Assembly: GCF_019127135.1 (NCBI RefSeq)
Contig: NZ_JAHOEA010000009.1
Coordinates: 19,462 to 83,461 of the forward strand
DNA: 64,000 nt
Source of the DNA: Segatella copri
GTDB taxonomy: Bacteria; Bacteroidota; Bacteroidia; Bacteroidales; Bacteroidaceae
Reading direction: 5' to 3'
Shown: in pieces, positions 54,173 to 63,060 of the stretch
Position numbering within the stretch: position 1 is the first letter of the stretch
How the letters are laid out: the number at the start of each line of letters is the position of its first letter
Position numbers and translations under genes: made by a program
The notes under the pieces: generated by a model
The model's input: only the letters and a program-made list of their open reading frames with translations
Told to the model about the DNA's origin: nothing
Databases searched by the model: none

Positions 54173-56137
54173 TTATTTCGACTTATTCAAGCGCTTGATT
54201 ACAGAATAAGCATCATACAAACCAAGTTCTCCTGCCTTTGAAAGATCCTGGATGGCAGTCTGCTTATTACCGCTCTTGGCTCGTGCTATACCTCTATTAT
54301 AATAAGCCTCTGCAAGACGGTTATCAATTCTCAAGGCAATGGTATAATCATCTATTGCCTTTGAAAGTTCGTTTCTGCCTGCATGAAGATTACCTCTATT
54401 ATAATAGATGTAAGCATTGTTGCTGTTCAGGCGGATAGCATCGCTGAAATCAGCCTCGGCAGAATGGATGTTCAGAACACCCTTGCCCTCAGCCTTGTTA
54501 AATTCATCCATCTCAGCCTGACAGACTGCACGCTGCCAGTAAGCCAAAGAGTTCTTGTCATCGAGCGAGATATAATAGGTGAAATCACTGATGGCAGCCT
54601 CAAAATCACGAAGTACACTATGAGCGATGGCCCTGCGCATCAGGAGACGTTTTCTGGTTTCATTATCGCTCGCCACACTCAGCTCTGCCGAGAGTTTATC
54701 TATCATCGAGAATATCTTCAAAGAACCATTCTCATCGAGCTGCTCCTTACTGCAAACGATATAAACCTTGTCTGCCTTGGTATGCAGATTGAGCGCTTCC
54801 ACCTCCTTATCATAAGCCTGAACTCCACTTATATTCTGACTGTTAGGGAAATAAGAAAGTTGATACATCGGCAGAAAGGCGGTTTCTACCTGACGGTTCT
54901 GAACCTTACCACGATACTCGCTCTTATAGTTGTGTTCGTACTTCGGTTCATCATCTACTACCAGCGAAGCAAATTTATTCGGATCTACCTCCGAGCGCTT
55001 ACGCATCTCCTTCTTGGTCTTTGCGCTCCATCTCGGTTGGATACCGATATGCTTGTTCATCTGCGCCTTGAATATACGGAATTCATCCATTTCTGCCTTA
55101 GCCGTCATACCCAGGCGACGGTAACAGCTGGCACGGTTAGACAAACCGGTCCAGAAGTTAGGAAACTGGTTGATGACCGTAGTATAATCCCTGATGGCAG
55201 CTCTCAGATTACCGGTCTTGTCATGCAATAAAGCTCGGTTGAAGATAGCCATGAAGTTCTGGGGTTCCATCTTGATAATGAAGTCGAAATCGGTGATGGC
55301 ACGGTTATCATCACCCAACTGTACACGCATCAGTCCTCTATTATAATGAGCCAGGAAATTGTTCGGATCCAGGTCGATGGCATTGTCATAATCGCTCATC
55401 GCCCCTCTGAGGTTATTCAGATTGATACGCGCCAAAGCTCGATTGATGTAACTGTTCACATTGTTAGGCTTGAAATGCAGACTCTTGGTCAATGCCTCAT
55501 CTGCCGTTTTCCATTCCTTTCTTGCCAGCGCCATATAGGCACGCGTAGTCCAGGCATCCCCATCATACGGATTGAGTTGCAGACTCTTGTCAAGCCATTT
55601 CTCAGCCTGCACGGTATCTTTCTGATGCAGATACACTTCAGCCTTGAGCGAATAAGCATTCGACCAGTCTTTCCATTTTCCTACGATGGTATCCAATTCC
55701 TGCTGCGCCGCCTCATACTTTTTGTTTTCCATCTGGCAGATAGCCCGGTTAAACCAATAGTTGCGGTTACGCGGTTCCAGTCTGATAGCAGCATTATAGT
55801 CAGCTATCGCATCATCAAACCTGTTTTGTCTGATGCGACAGATGGCTCTCAAGTCATAAATATCATTGATATAGGGATTGAGATGCAGCGCCTCACTGGC
55901 ATCACTTTCGGCACCCGTAAAGTCATCCAAATTAAATTTTGCCACACTGCGGTAATACCAAGGCTCATATAGATAAGGCTTGGCGCCGATGGCCAGATTA
56001 AAATACTTGATTGAAAGGACGAAATCCTCATAATACAAGGCACTCCGACCGGCCGTAACAAGTCGGTCTACACGATATTGGGCTGAAGTCGATATGGCAC
56101 CCATTACCATAAAAAGAACTAAGAGAATCTTCTTCAT
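54173..56137 (-). CDS. Secreted tetratricopeptide-repeat protein
   Basis: A 654-aa protein. The start at 56137 gives signal peptide MKKILLVLFMVMGAISTSA, cleaved before QYRVD; a longer frame to 56200 would bury it. It holds at least 12 TPR units, mostly of the YNAAIRLEPRN/YYNRG type, in two blocks (about residues 25-370 and 480-650), separated by a non-repeat linker. TPR superhelices bind proteins; a periplasmic scaffold role is inferred and no partner is visible. It is convergent with the RSH gene and follows def across a terminator. Confidence 0.9.
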   Translation of the reverse strand: MKKILLVLFMVMGAISTSAQYRVDRLVTAGRSALYYEDFVLSIKYFNLAIGAKPYLYEPWYYRSVAKFNLDDFTGAESDASEALHLNPYINDIYDLRAICRIRQNRFDDAIADYNAAIRLEPRNRNYWFNRAICQMENKKYEAAQQELDTIVGKWKDWSNAYSLKAEVYLHQKDTVQAEKWLDKSLQLNPYDGDAWTTRAYMALARKEWKTADEALTKSLHFKPNNVNSYINRALARINLNNLRGAMSDYDNAIDLDPNNFLAHYNRGLMRVQLGDDNRAITDFDFIIKMEPQNFMAIFNRALLHDKTGNLRAAIRDYTTVINQFPNFWTGLSNRASCYRRLGMTAKAEMDEFRIFKAQMNKHIGIQPRWSAKTKKEMRKRSEVDPNKFASLVVDDEPKYEHNYKSEYRGKVQNRQVETAFLPMYQLSYFPNSQNISGVQAYDKEVEALNLHTKADKVYIVCSKEQLDENGSLKIFSMIDKLSAELSVASDNETRKRLLMRRAIAHSVLRDFEAAISDFTYYISLDDKNSLAYWQRAVCQAEMDEFNKAEGKGVLNIHSAEADFSDAIRLNSNNAYIYYNRGNLHAGRNELSKAIDDYTIALRIDNRLAEAYYNRGIARAKSGNKQTAIQDLSKAGELGLYDAYSVIKRLNKSK

Positions 56138-56184
56138 CTGTCCGTAACTCTCTGAAATAAAACCTATTGAATGTTGAAATAAAA

Positions 56185-56233
56185 AATATAGTAAGCTCAA
56201 TCGTCACGATTACCATGAAGCTTACTATATTTT
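56185..56233 (-). terminator. Terminator of the SPOR-ruvX-def operon
   Basis: A perfect 14-bp stem AAATATAGTAAGCT / AGCTTACTATATTT with a 21-base loop. The minus strand continues TTTTATTTC. Confidence 0.85.
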
Positions 56234-56241
56234 CGAAAGAA

Positions 56242-56799
56242 CTATCGACGTATCTTTGTACGATAGGCAGCACGGAAATTGCCCTTGATAATACCCTTGA
56301 GCTTTCCTGCTATCATGTTCTTGCGAAGAGGAGACACACGGTCTACAAACATAGTACCCTCCAAATGGTCGAATTCATGCTGCATTACGCGAGCCAGATA
56401 CCCCTCAATCCATTCATCATGCTCATTAAAATCCTCATCCATATACTTTACATGGATGCGTGTAGGACGAACCACCTTCTCATTGATACCAGGAATAGAA
56501 AGACATCCCTCTTCAGAAGAGTCAGTATTCTCCTCATCGCGCTCCAAGATATGGGCATTGATGAATGCATGACGGAATCCTTTATACTCAGGCAAATCCT
56601 CGCTGAGCACATCCAGGTCGATAACAACGAGGCGGATAGGCAAGCCAATCTGAGGTGCAGCCAGTCCGATACCGTTGCTGGAATCAAGGGTTTCATACAT
56701 ATTATTAATCAATTCCTTGAGTTTTGGATAATCAGGTGTAATATCTTCAGCCACTTTTCTCAGCACTGGCTGACCATAAATATAAATCGGTAAAATCAT
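56242..56799 (-). CDS. def: Peptide deformylase
   Basis: A 185-aa metalloenzyme that removes the formyl group from nascent N-termini. All three motifs are present: [19 protein letters not shown] (metal Cys) and QHEFDHLEG (two metal His and the catalytic Glu). The length is normal. Its ATG overlaps the ruvX stop as TAATG, so translation is coupled. Confidence 0.96.
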   Translation of the reverse strand: MILPIYIYGQPVLRKVAEDITPDYPKLKELINNMYETLDSSNGIGLAAPQIGLPIRLVVIDLDVLSEDLPEYKGFRHAFINAHILERDEENTDSSEEGCLSIPGINEKVVRPTRIHVKYMDEDFNEHDEWIEGYLARVMQHEFDHLEGTMFVDRVSPLRKNMIAGKLKGIIKGNFRAAYRTKIRR

Positions 56800-57212
56800 T
56801 ATCTTCTTGATTGCAAATAATCCTGTAATATGATGGTAGCACTTATCTCGTCTACCAATCCTTTGTTTTCTTTTCTCACTTTCTTCTTTACACCTCCATC
56901 TATCATGGCTCTATGTGCCAAGACTGATGTAAACCTCTCGTCATAATATTCAATAGGAATTTCAGGATGAGCCTTGCGCCAACGGTTGTAGAAGTTTTCT
57001 ACTCTTGCCAGGTTTTCACTAGGCTGCCCATTAGGCTGCATCGGTTTTCCGATAACAATACGTTCCACCTGTTCTTTCTGAATATAAGTTTCGATATAAG
57101 TGAAAAGTTCATGTGTAGAAACTGTGGCCAACCCATTGGCAATAATCTGCAATGGGTCGGTCACAGCCAGTCCGGTACGTTTTTTACCGTAATCTATTGA
57201 TAAAATTCGCAT
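56799..57212 (-). CDS. ruvX: RuvX/YqgF Holliday-junction resolvase-like nuclease
   Basis: A 137-aa RNase H-fold protein. Motifs are [18 protein letters not shown] (first catalytic Asp), [29 protein letters not shown] (Glu) and [14 protein letters not shown] (last Asp). Family members process pre-16S rRNA 5' ends or resolve recombination junctions. The gene overlaps def by one base. Confidence 0.94.
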   Translation of the reverse strand: MRILSIDYGKKRTGLAVTDPLQIIANGLATVSTHELFTYIETYIQKEQVERIVIGKPMQPNGQPSENLARVENFYNRWRKAHPEIPIEYYDERFTSVLAHRAMIDGGVKKKVRKENKGLVDEISATIILQDYLQSRR

Positions 57213-57249
57213 TAATCTACGGATATATTATCCTATATATAATATCGAA

Positions 57250-57735
57250 TTACTTCTTTAAGAGCAACCAAGCATCTGGATACTTACCAGCGCGGAGCTT
57301 GTTGCGGCTCTTCACAGCTGCAGTCTTGTCAGCGAATGTAGAAGCTACTACGCGATACATGTTGCGGTCTGTGTTCAAAACAATCTGAGATTCGTAACCA
57401 GCGCTCTTCAAAGTGCTAGCCAAACCCTCTGCGTTAGCCTTGAGAGAGAAAGAACCAACAACTACGCTGTAGTTAGACAAGCCAGAACCTGAGATAAGAG
57501 AAACATCCTCAGAACGTACGGTTGCGTTATCAACCTCTGTCTGCTCATCAGAAGGAGCCTGTGTCTCAAGAGGAGCAACAACTGGTTCCTGAGCAACTGG
57601 AGCCTGAGCAGCCTGCTGTTCCTGCTGCTGAGCCTTCTCATATGCCTTCTTGTATGCACTTTCCTTAGATGTACCACAACTAGCGAGCGCCAAAACAGCG
57701 CACATACCCATGCTTAATACTGTAATTTTCTTCAT
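57250..57735 (-). CDS. SPOR-domain lipoprotein
   Basis: A 161-aa protein with a lipobox (LALASC, Cys near residue 20). A Gln/Ala/Pro-rich linker (AQQQEQQAAQAPVAQEP-like) is followed by a SPOR domain (residues about 83-160: YSVVVGSFSLKANAEGLAST, MYRVVASTFADKTAA). SPOR domains bind denuded peptidoglycan at the division septum. Placement at the septal or general wall as an outer-membrane lipoprotein is inferred. It is the first gene of the unit with ruvX (37-bp gap) and def. Confidence 0.9.
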   Translation of the reverse strand: MKKITVLSMGMCAVLALASCGTSKESAYKKAYEKAQQQEQQAAQAPVAQEPVVAPLETQAPSDEQTEVDNATVRSEDVSLISGSGLSNYSVVVGSFSLKANAEGLASTLKSAGYESQIVLNTDRNMYRVVASTFADKTAAVKSRNKLRAGKYPDAWLLLKK

Positions 57736-57911
57736 AATTTTTATGCGTTTTATTGTTTAATATTGTTGTTTATTCAATATAAATTTCGCGTTATGCGTTT
57801 TTTACTCTGCGAAAATACAAAAAAATGCTCGAAAAACGAAGAAAATACCGTCTAAAGTTTGTTAAATAAGGCTATTAAAACATTTTTAATGAAAAATTAA
57901 GGCAAAAAGGC

Positions 57912-57942
57912 TTGTTTTTTAGTGAGAATTTAGTATATTTGC
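57912..57942 (+). promoter_or_regulatory. Promoter of the YtxH/holin-like operon
   Basis: TTG (57912-57914), a 19-base spacer, TATATTTGC (57934-57942), 57 bp upstream of the first gene. Confidence 0.85.
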
Positions 57943-57999
57943 AATGTCAAATGAAAAAAGACAAGAAGATAATCGTTTAACGTTTAAAATTTATAGCAT

Positions 58000-58212
58000 A
58001 TGAAAACATTAGGTTACATTGGTGCTTTCCTCGGCGGCGCTATCGCTGGTACAGCACTCGGTTTGATTTTCGCTCCAGAGAAGGGTGAGGATACACGTAG
58101 TAAAATTGCAGGTGCAGTAGACGATTTCTGCAAGAAGCACGACATCAAGTTGAGCCGTAAGGACGTTGATGATCTGGTTGACGATATCAAGGACGCTGCT
58201 CCTGAGGTTTAA
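58000..58212 (+). CDS. YtxH-domain protein
   Basis: A 70-aa protein with one N-terminal membrane helix containing the YtxH glycine pattern (GYIGAFLGGAIAGTALGLIF), then APEKGEDTRSKI and an acidic helical tail. YtxH proteins are small, often stress-linked membrane proteins of unknown biochemistry. It is the first of three small genes with gaps of 12 and 15 bp, a common Bacteroidota trio. Confidence 0.88.
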   Translation: MKTLGYIGAFLGGAIAGTALGLIFAPEKGEDTRSKIAGAVDDFCKKHDIKLSRKDVDDLVDDIKDAAPEV

Positions 58213-58224
58213 TCATCACCTATC

Positions 58225-58581
58225 ATGATGTTCTCTAACGATAAAAATGTAGAAACTATCGGGCAGCTCATTGAGGTGCTTAAACATTACATCGGGCTTC
58301 AGAGCGAATATCTGAAGCTCGATGTTGTGGATAAGGTGGTACGCCTGCTCACTGTCATCACTATGACGGTGGTGCTTCTGGGATTACTCACGCTTACCCT
58401 CATTTACCTATCCTTTGCTGCTGCTTTCGCATTGGCAGACTTAATAGGTAGTCTGACAATCGGATTCTGCATCGTTGCTGCAGTATACCTATTTATATTA
58501 ATATTATTTGTAGTTTTCCGCCATAAGTGGATTGAGAGACCATTGGTCAGATTTCTGGCCAGCCTCTTAATGGAAAAATAA
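58225..58581 (+). CDS. Phage-holin-family (holin-X-like) membrane protein
   Basis: A 118-aa protein with an N-terminal amphipathic helix (ETIGQLIEVLKHYIGLQSEY) and two membrane helices (LLTVITMTVVLLGLLTLTLIY; LTIGFCIVAAVYLFILILFV). This layout fits the phage holin family/holin superfamily III proteins encoded beside YtxH. There is no other phage gene nearby, so it is a chromosomal membrane protein rather than a lysis holin. Two adjacent ATG codons are possible starts. Confidence 0.82.
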   Translation: MMFSNDKNVETIGQLIEVLKHYIGLQSEYLKLDVVDKVVRLLTVITMTVVLLGLLTLTLIYLSFAAAFALADLIGSLTIGFCIVAAVYLFILILFVVFRHKWIERPLVRFLASLLMEK

Positions 58582-58596
58582 CTTCCTTTTCGCAAC

Positions 58597-58860
58597 ATGA
58601 CAAATCATTCAGAAATCACAGAATATAATTCCTTAAATGATATACGACTCAAGAAAGAGGCGATACGCAAGGAAATTGATGCCGATGATGCCAAGATTCA
58701 GACTTTATGGAACTCACTTTTCACAAAACCTGAAATTCTGTCACGCAATGCGAGTCCTAGCAAGCGACTGCAGAGTTTGCTGCAGGTGGGAGCAGGAGCA
58801 TTCGACGGTGCACTGTTGGCTTGGAAACTTTACCGTAAATTCAAACCTCGGAAGAGATGA
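58597..58860 (+). CDS. Small conserved-looking protein of the YtxH operon
   Basis: An 87-aa protein: charged, helical N-terminal half (NSLNDIRLKKEAIRKEIDAD), then LFTKPEILSRNASPSKRLQS, and a weakly hydrophobic C-terminal segment with glycine (LLQVGAGAFDGALLAWKLYR) ending in basic residues. It probably has one membrane-associated helix. It is the third gene of the unit, 15 bp after the holin-like gene. I do not know the family name. Confidence 0.78.
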   Translation: MTNHSEITEYNSLNDIRLKKEAIRKEIDADDAKIQTLWNSLFTKPEILSRNASPSKRLQSLLQVGAGAFDGALLAWKLYRKFKPRKR

Positions 58861-58942
58861 ATTCCATACCGTTTTTGGGGAGAGAAAAGATGCCTTGAAA
58901 GAAGGGATTTTCTAGTCTACAAAAGGGGATAAAAACAAAAAA

Positions 58943-58960
58943 GGGTCGCCGCTGCGACCC
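58943..58960 (+). terminator. Short GC-rich hairpin upstream of a 28-codon frame
   Basis: GGGTCGC-CGCT-GCGACCC, a perfect 7-bp stem with a tetraloop. It has no T run, so it may be a structured leader rather than the terminator of the YtxH unit. Confidence 0.55.
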
Positions 58961-58990
58961 CAATACCTTGTTAACCTTAAATCTAATACT

Positions 58991-59077
58991 ATGAAAAACA
59001 CACATGCAAATATAGAAATAATCTATGATACTCGCAAATTTTTCTTAGCAAAAGACCTATCTTTTAATATTTTTTAA
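58991..59077 (+). CDS. Possible 28-aa peptide behind a structured leader
   Basis: The frame encodes MKNTHANIEIIYDTRKFFLA followed by KDLSFNIFF. It starts 30 bp after the GC-rich hairpin. The preceding leader text ACCTTAAATCTAATACT looks like Bacteroidota 5' leaders that precede ATGAAAAA starts. No promoter is visible and the peptide is A/T-driven, so it may be a relic of a longer gene or non-coding. Confidence 0.3.
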   Translation: MKNTHANIEIIYDTRKFFLAKDLSFNIF

Positions 59078-59116
59078 TTCTCAAATAACGAATTTAAATC
59101 TTTTTTTAATAAAAAC

Positions 59117-59896
59117 TCATTCATTTTCTACATATATCTCCATTCCATCGAAGCCAAATTCAAAGCCTTCGGGCAGCCTTTTATTCGCTTCATCGTGGAA
59201 ACCAATCTGATGAGTCACATGGATAAAGTAAGTCTTTCTTGCTCCTATCCTTCGCGACACCTCAATAGCATCAGATACAAGCTGATGGCTGTGATGCGTT
59301 TTCTCAAATCTGAGGGCGTTGATTACGAGCATTTCTACCCCATCCAAATAAGCATATTCTTCATCACCCATGGATTTCATATCAGTGATATAGGCAAACT
59401 TACCAAACCGATAGCCGAGAATAGGCATCTTATCGTGCATCACACGGATAGGAACAAACTCAATGTCACCTATCTGATAATGCTCATGCGGATGAATGGT
59501 ATGCAATTTGAGTTTCGGAGCTCCAGGATATAGCTTTTCTGCATCCTTCGGAAAACAGTAAGGCATCGTATGAGGCAGCCCCGCAGTAACGATTTCATCA
59601 CCATAGATATTGATGTCACCAAAGATACAGAAAGGGCGCAAATCATCAATACCACCAACATGGTCGTAATGGATATGCGTAATCAGCACACCATCATTTT
59701 TTCTAAAAGGTACACGCAGTAACTGCTGTCGGATGTCAGGTCCGGCATCTATCAGGATACGGGTATTCTCCGTTTCTATCATTGCTGCACTACGCAATCT
59801 TTTATCATGCGGATCCGTACTTCGGCACACCTCACAGTTACACCCCAATGAAGGCACACCGCCCGATGTGCCTGTACCTAATAAAGTTACCTTCAT
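59117..59896 (-). CDS. Metallo-beta-lactamase-fold hydrolase, PhnP-like
   Basis: A 259-aa protein. The metal motif is THIHYDHVGGIDD. Family-typical cysteines near the start (GCNCEVC, C19/C21/C24) resemble the extra zinc site of PhnP, a cyclic phosphodiesterase of phosphonate metabolism. Other ligands are HDKMPILGYRFGKFAY and FIHVTHQIGFHDEANKRLP. No phosphonate genes are nearby, so the substrate is unknown. It lies 37 bp after murB on the same strand. Confidence 0.87.
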   Translation of the reverse strand: MKVTLLGTGTSGGVPSLGCNCEVCRSTDPHDKRLRSAAMIETENTRILIDAGPDIRQQLLRVPFRKNDGVLITHIHYDHVGGIDDLRPFCIFGDINIYGDEIVTAGLPHTMPYCFPKDAEKLYPGAPKLKLHTIHPHEHYQIGDIEFVPIRVMHDKMPILGYRFGKFAYITDMKSMGDEEYAYLDGVEMLVINALRFEKTHHSHQLVSDAIEVSRRIGARKTYFIHVTHQIGFHDEANKRLPEGFEFGFDGMEIYVENE

Positions 59897-59933
59897 TAAT
59901 TATCAAATATTTTTCTGAAAACAAACGAATTCT

Positions 59934-60989
59934 TCACTTCACATTCACCTCCGGATGAATCTCTATACCAAACTTCTGCTTCACATCCTCCTGGATGGCC
60001 TCACAGAGTTTTACGATTTCCTCGCCCGTAGCACCGCCACGATTTACAAGCACCAGTGCCTGCTTATCATGTACACCGGCTCGCCCCAGACTCTTACCCT
60101 TCCAGCCACACTGATCAATCATCCAGCCAGCCGGAATTTTTTCATGAGAGTCATCGATAGTGTAATGAGGCATACCTGGATAAAGAGCAGCCAGTTCTTC
60201 GTACTTTGCTTTCTCCACAATAGGATTCATAAAGAAACTTCCAGCATTACCGAGTAGCTTAGGATCTGGCAACTTTGCCTCTCTAATTTCTATGATGACA
60301 TCACGAAGCTGCTGGGCTGTAGGCTCAGCAATATGCTTAGTTTCGAGCGCAGAACGGATATTACCATAATCCAGATCCGGACAGAAGGTCTTCTGCAAAC
60401 GGTAAACCACATGCGTCACCAGATACTTATCCTTCCACTCATGCTTAAATTTACTCTGACGGTAACTATACTCGCAGTCGGCATTATCAAACACCACTAC
60501 CCTGCCCGTAGCTATCTCAACCGCTTCCACCTTATATATAATATCCTTGGCTTCCACACCATAGGCACCAATATTCTGAACCGCGCTGGCACCTACTTCA
60601 CCCGGAATAATACTCAGGTTCTCGGCTCCATGATAACCATGTTCTACGGCATAAGCTACCACATCATCAAACACCTCGCCACTACCACAGGAAAGGAATA
60701 CCCAATCCGGATTGCACAAAGCATCATCCCCCTCTGCTGCTGCCAAAGTCTTGTTGTCAAGAACCTCAATACCCATAATAGCCGAATGGAGCACTGTACC
60801 TGCATAATCACCAGTCAGCAAGAGATTGCTGCCACCACCCAGAATGAGCAGCGGCTGATCTGCCTCTGTCAGCAAGCCCACTATCTGTCGGGCTTCCTCA
60901 ACCGATTTATACTCTAGAAATCTGCTGCATTTAGCATCAATCCCGAATGTATTGTGAGCCAAAAGGCTATAGTTACGAATATCCTTCAT
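59934..60989 (-). CDS. murB: UDP-N-acetylenolpyruvoylglucosamine reductase
   Basis: A 351-aa FAD enzyme that reduces enolpyruvyl-UDP-GlcNAc to UDP-MurNAc in peptidoglycan synthesis. FAD-binding segments are LILGGGSNLLLTGD and IPGEVGASAVQNIGAYG. The catalytic Ser region is NAGSFFMNPIV and the closing segment is RAGVHDKQALVLVNRGGATG. It resembles the type I (E. coli-like) form with its extra loop (SYRQSKFKHEWKDKYLVT). It is the middle gene of DUF4348-murB-MBL. Confidence 0.95.
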   Translation of the reverse strand: MKDIRNYSLLAHNTFGIDAKCSRFLEYKSVEEARQIVGLLTEADQPLLILGGGSNLLLTGDYAGTVLHSAIMGIEVLDNKTLAAAEGDDALCNPDWVFLSCGSGEVFDDVVAYAVEHGYHGAENLSIIPGEVGASAVQNIGAYGVEAKDIIYKVEAVEIATGRVVVFDNADCEYSYRQSKFKHEWKDKYLVTHVVYRLQKTFCPDLDYGNIRSALETKHIAEPTAQQLRDVIIEIREAKLPDPKLLGNAGSFFMNPIVEKAKYEELAALYPGMPHYTIDDSHEKIPAGWMIDQCGWKGKSLGRAGVHDKQALVLVNRGGATGEEIVKLCEAIQEDVKQKFGIEIHPEVNVK

Positions 60990-61021
60990 ATCTGGTTAAA
61001 CTATTACTACTAACTAAAAAG

Positions 61022-61879
61022 CTACATATTCAGTTTGATCAGTTCCCATTTTCCTCCAATCTTTTTGAAAGTAAGTGAGGTTTCCATACCATTGGCAATA
61101 CCACGAATCACGAAGATTTTCTGGCTGCTCTCGGTATATTTCTGACCATAGATTATATTGTAAATCATGCCGTGAGGCAGTTGAGGCGCAAAGGCAGGCC
61201 ACGTTTCCGGTTCTATATCGCCTGTCATCGTACTGAAATCATCATCAGGATCAGGACCGGTAAACTTCACCGGATTATGGAGGTGGCGAGCCTGGAATGC
61301 GGTATCAGTAGCAAAATGTCCGTAAAACTTCAGGAAACTGGCATTATTATTCTGATACATAGGCACGTAGCAGATGCTAGTCATCATCCACTGACCATTG
61401 ATGCGATTAAACACAAACTGCTGAACTGTCTTTCTACTATAGAACACCTTTTCTATTACTACATGATCGATAGTAGTATCCTTCATCAGTTTCATCTGTT
61501 TCTGATTATCAAAAATCAGCGTGTAATAATCCTGGCGCATGAAGAAATGCTCCATCTTCCAATGTTTTTTTTCTATCTTCTTGGTCAGTTTCTCACCGTG
61601 ATATACCGGCAGCGGGAAGACAATACGACTTTTCTGCAACTTTCTGTTAGCTGCAAAATTAAACACAAAATCATCAAAAAGCTCGTCAGCCGCCTTTGGC
61701 ATCGGAGTCTCCTCTATCAGCTGTTCTGTAGAGTCCATCGCTTGGGTGTCGGCAATCACCGAGTCGGATGAAGCCGAATCAATGGCAGGCGCAGGCTTCT
61801 TGTCTGTACATCCCACAGACGTGAAACAAACGATGGTAAGCACCGCCATTAACACCGTTAATAAACAGAGTTTTTTCAT
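61022..61879 (-). CDS. DUF4348 lipoprotein
   Basis: A 285-aa protein from the ATG at 61879; a longer frame to 61912 overlaps the -7 element and is rejected. The lipobox is TSVGC (Cys near residue 24), followed by an acidic linker. The mature domain (ELFDDFVFNFAANRKLQKSR, then VFPLPVYHGE) matches my recollection of DUF4348, a Bacteroidota family of unknown function. It is the first gene of the unit with murB, 32 bp upstream. Confidence 0.83.
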   Translation of the reverse strand: MKKLCLLTVLMAVLTIVCFTSVGCTDKKPAPAIDSASSDSVIADTQAMDSTEQLIEETPMPKAADELFDDFVFNFAANRKLQKSRIVFPLPVYHGEKLTKKIEKKHWKMEHFFMRQDYYTLIFDNQKQMKLMKDTTIDHVVIEKVFYSRKTVQQFVFNRINGQWMMTSICYVPMYQNNNASFLKFYGHFATDTAFQARHLHNPVKFTGPDPDDDFSTMTGDIEPETWPAFAPQLPHGMIYNIIYGQKYTESSQKIFVIRGIANGMETSLTFKKIGGKWELIKLNM

Positions 61880-61908
61880 AAACCTATTAAATTTCTCAAA
61901 TTTTCCAT

Positions 61909-61917
61909 GCAAAAGTA
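61909..61917 (-). promoter_or_regulatory. -7 element for the DUF4348-murB unit
   Basis: The minus strand reads TACTTTTGC, 29 bp upstream of the chosen start. No TTG at -33. Confidence 0.5.
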
Positions 61918-61959
61918 CAACTTTCTTTTGAATTATTTCATCTTTTAAGCAAAAAATGT

Positions 61960-61968
61960 TATCTTTGC
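61960..61968 (+). promoter_or_regulatory. -7 element for pheS
   Basis: TATCTTTGC, 25 bp upstream of the pheS ATG. No TTG at -33. It is divergent from the DUF4348 unit. Confidence 0.55.
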
Positions 61969-61993
61969 AGTCAAAAAAGATAAAAATATAGAT

Positions 61994-63034
61994 ATGTTAT
62001 TAGAAAAAATAGACGAACTCTTGAAAGAAGTGAGCACTTTGACTGCCCAAAACGCAGAAGAAGTAGAGCAGCTTCGAATCAAGTATCTGAGCAAAAAGGG
62101 CGAGATTAACGCCCTTATGGCCGACTTCCGCACAGTGCCAGCCGACCAGAAGAAAGAGGTTGGTGTAAAAATCAACGAACTGAAGAACGCAGCCCTTGAG
62201 AAGATCAACGGACTGAAGGAGCAGATGGAAGAAGCCGAGGCATCAAGCGATGATATCGACTTGACCCGTACCGCCTACCCTGTAGCACTCGGTACCCGCC
62301 ATCCACTCACCGTAGTGAAGAATCAGATTATCGACATTTTCGCTCGCATGGGCTTTACCCTTTTCCAGGGTCCTGAGGTAGATGACGACAAGCACGTATT
62401 TACGATGCTCAACTTTGCTGCCGACCACCCAGCCCGCGACATGCAGGACACCTTCTTTATAGAGAAGACCAACAGCGACGATGTTACCAAGAATGTGCTC
62501 CTCCGCAGCCATACTTCTGGCGACGAGGCTCACTATATGGAAACTCATGAGCCACCTATCCGTGTGCTCTGCCCAGGCCGCGTTTACCGTAACGAGGCTA
62601 TCAGCGCCCGCGCTCACTGTTTCTTCCATCAGGTAGAAGGTCTCTATGTAGATAAGAACGTAAGTTTCACCGACCTCAAGCAGGTGCTCCTTACCTTTGC
62701 CCGTGAGATGTTTGGTACAGATACCAAGATTCGTCTCCGTCCTAGCTACTTCCCATTCACAGAACCTAGTGCCGAGATGGATATCTCCTGCAACATCTGT
62801 GGCGGTAAGGGTTGTAACTTCTGCAAGCATACCGGATGGGTTGAGATTTTAGGTTGCGGTATGGTTGACCCTCATGATCTTGAGGCTTGCGGTATCGACA
62901 GCAATGTCTATACGGGTTATGCCTTCGGTATGGGTGTTGAGCGTATCACCAACTTGAAATATCGCGTGAGCGACCTTCGTCTCTTCTCTGAGAACGATAC
63001 TCGTTTCTTGCGCGAGTTTGAGTCTGCTAAGTAA
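61994..63034 (+). CDS. pheS: Phenylalanyl-tRNA synthetase alpha subunit
   Basis: A 346-aa catalytic subunit. The N-terminal coiled coil (residues about 1-85) contacts tRNA. Motif 2 is GRVYRNEAISARAHCFFHQV, the Phe pocket lies near the FTEPSAEMDI segment, and motif 3 is GMGVERITNLKYRV. A Cys cluster CNICGGKGCNFCKHTG forms the loop seen in many bacterial PheS. The length is normal. pheT is not in the window; the next gene is a lipoprotein, so the alpha and beta subunits are unlinked here. Confidence 0.96.
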   Translation: MLLEKIDELLKEVSTLTAQNAEEVEQLRIKYLSKKGEINALMADFRTVPADQKKEVGVKINELKNAALEKINGLKEQMEEAEASSDDIDLTRTAYPVALGTRHPLTVVKNQIIDIFARMGFTLFQGPEVDDDKHVFTMLNFAADHPARDMQDTFFIEKTNSDDVTKNVLLRSHTSGDEAHYMETHEPPIRVLCPGRVYRNEAISARAHCFFHQVEGLYVDKNVSFTDLKQVLLTFAREMFGTDTKIRLRPSYFPFTEPSAEMDISCNICGGKGCNFCKHTGWVEILGCGMVDPHDLEACGIDSNVYTGYAFGMGVERITNLKYRVSDLRLFSENDTRFLREFESAK

Positions 63035-63060
63035 AAGATACTCAACATATAAATTAATTA

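Noticed and set aside
58225..58581. Lysis holin indicating a prophage
   Set aside because: No endolysin, portal, tail or integrase gene is present; the gene is in a chromosomal YtxH trio with a housekeeping promoter.
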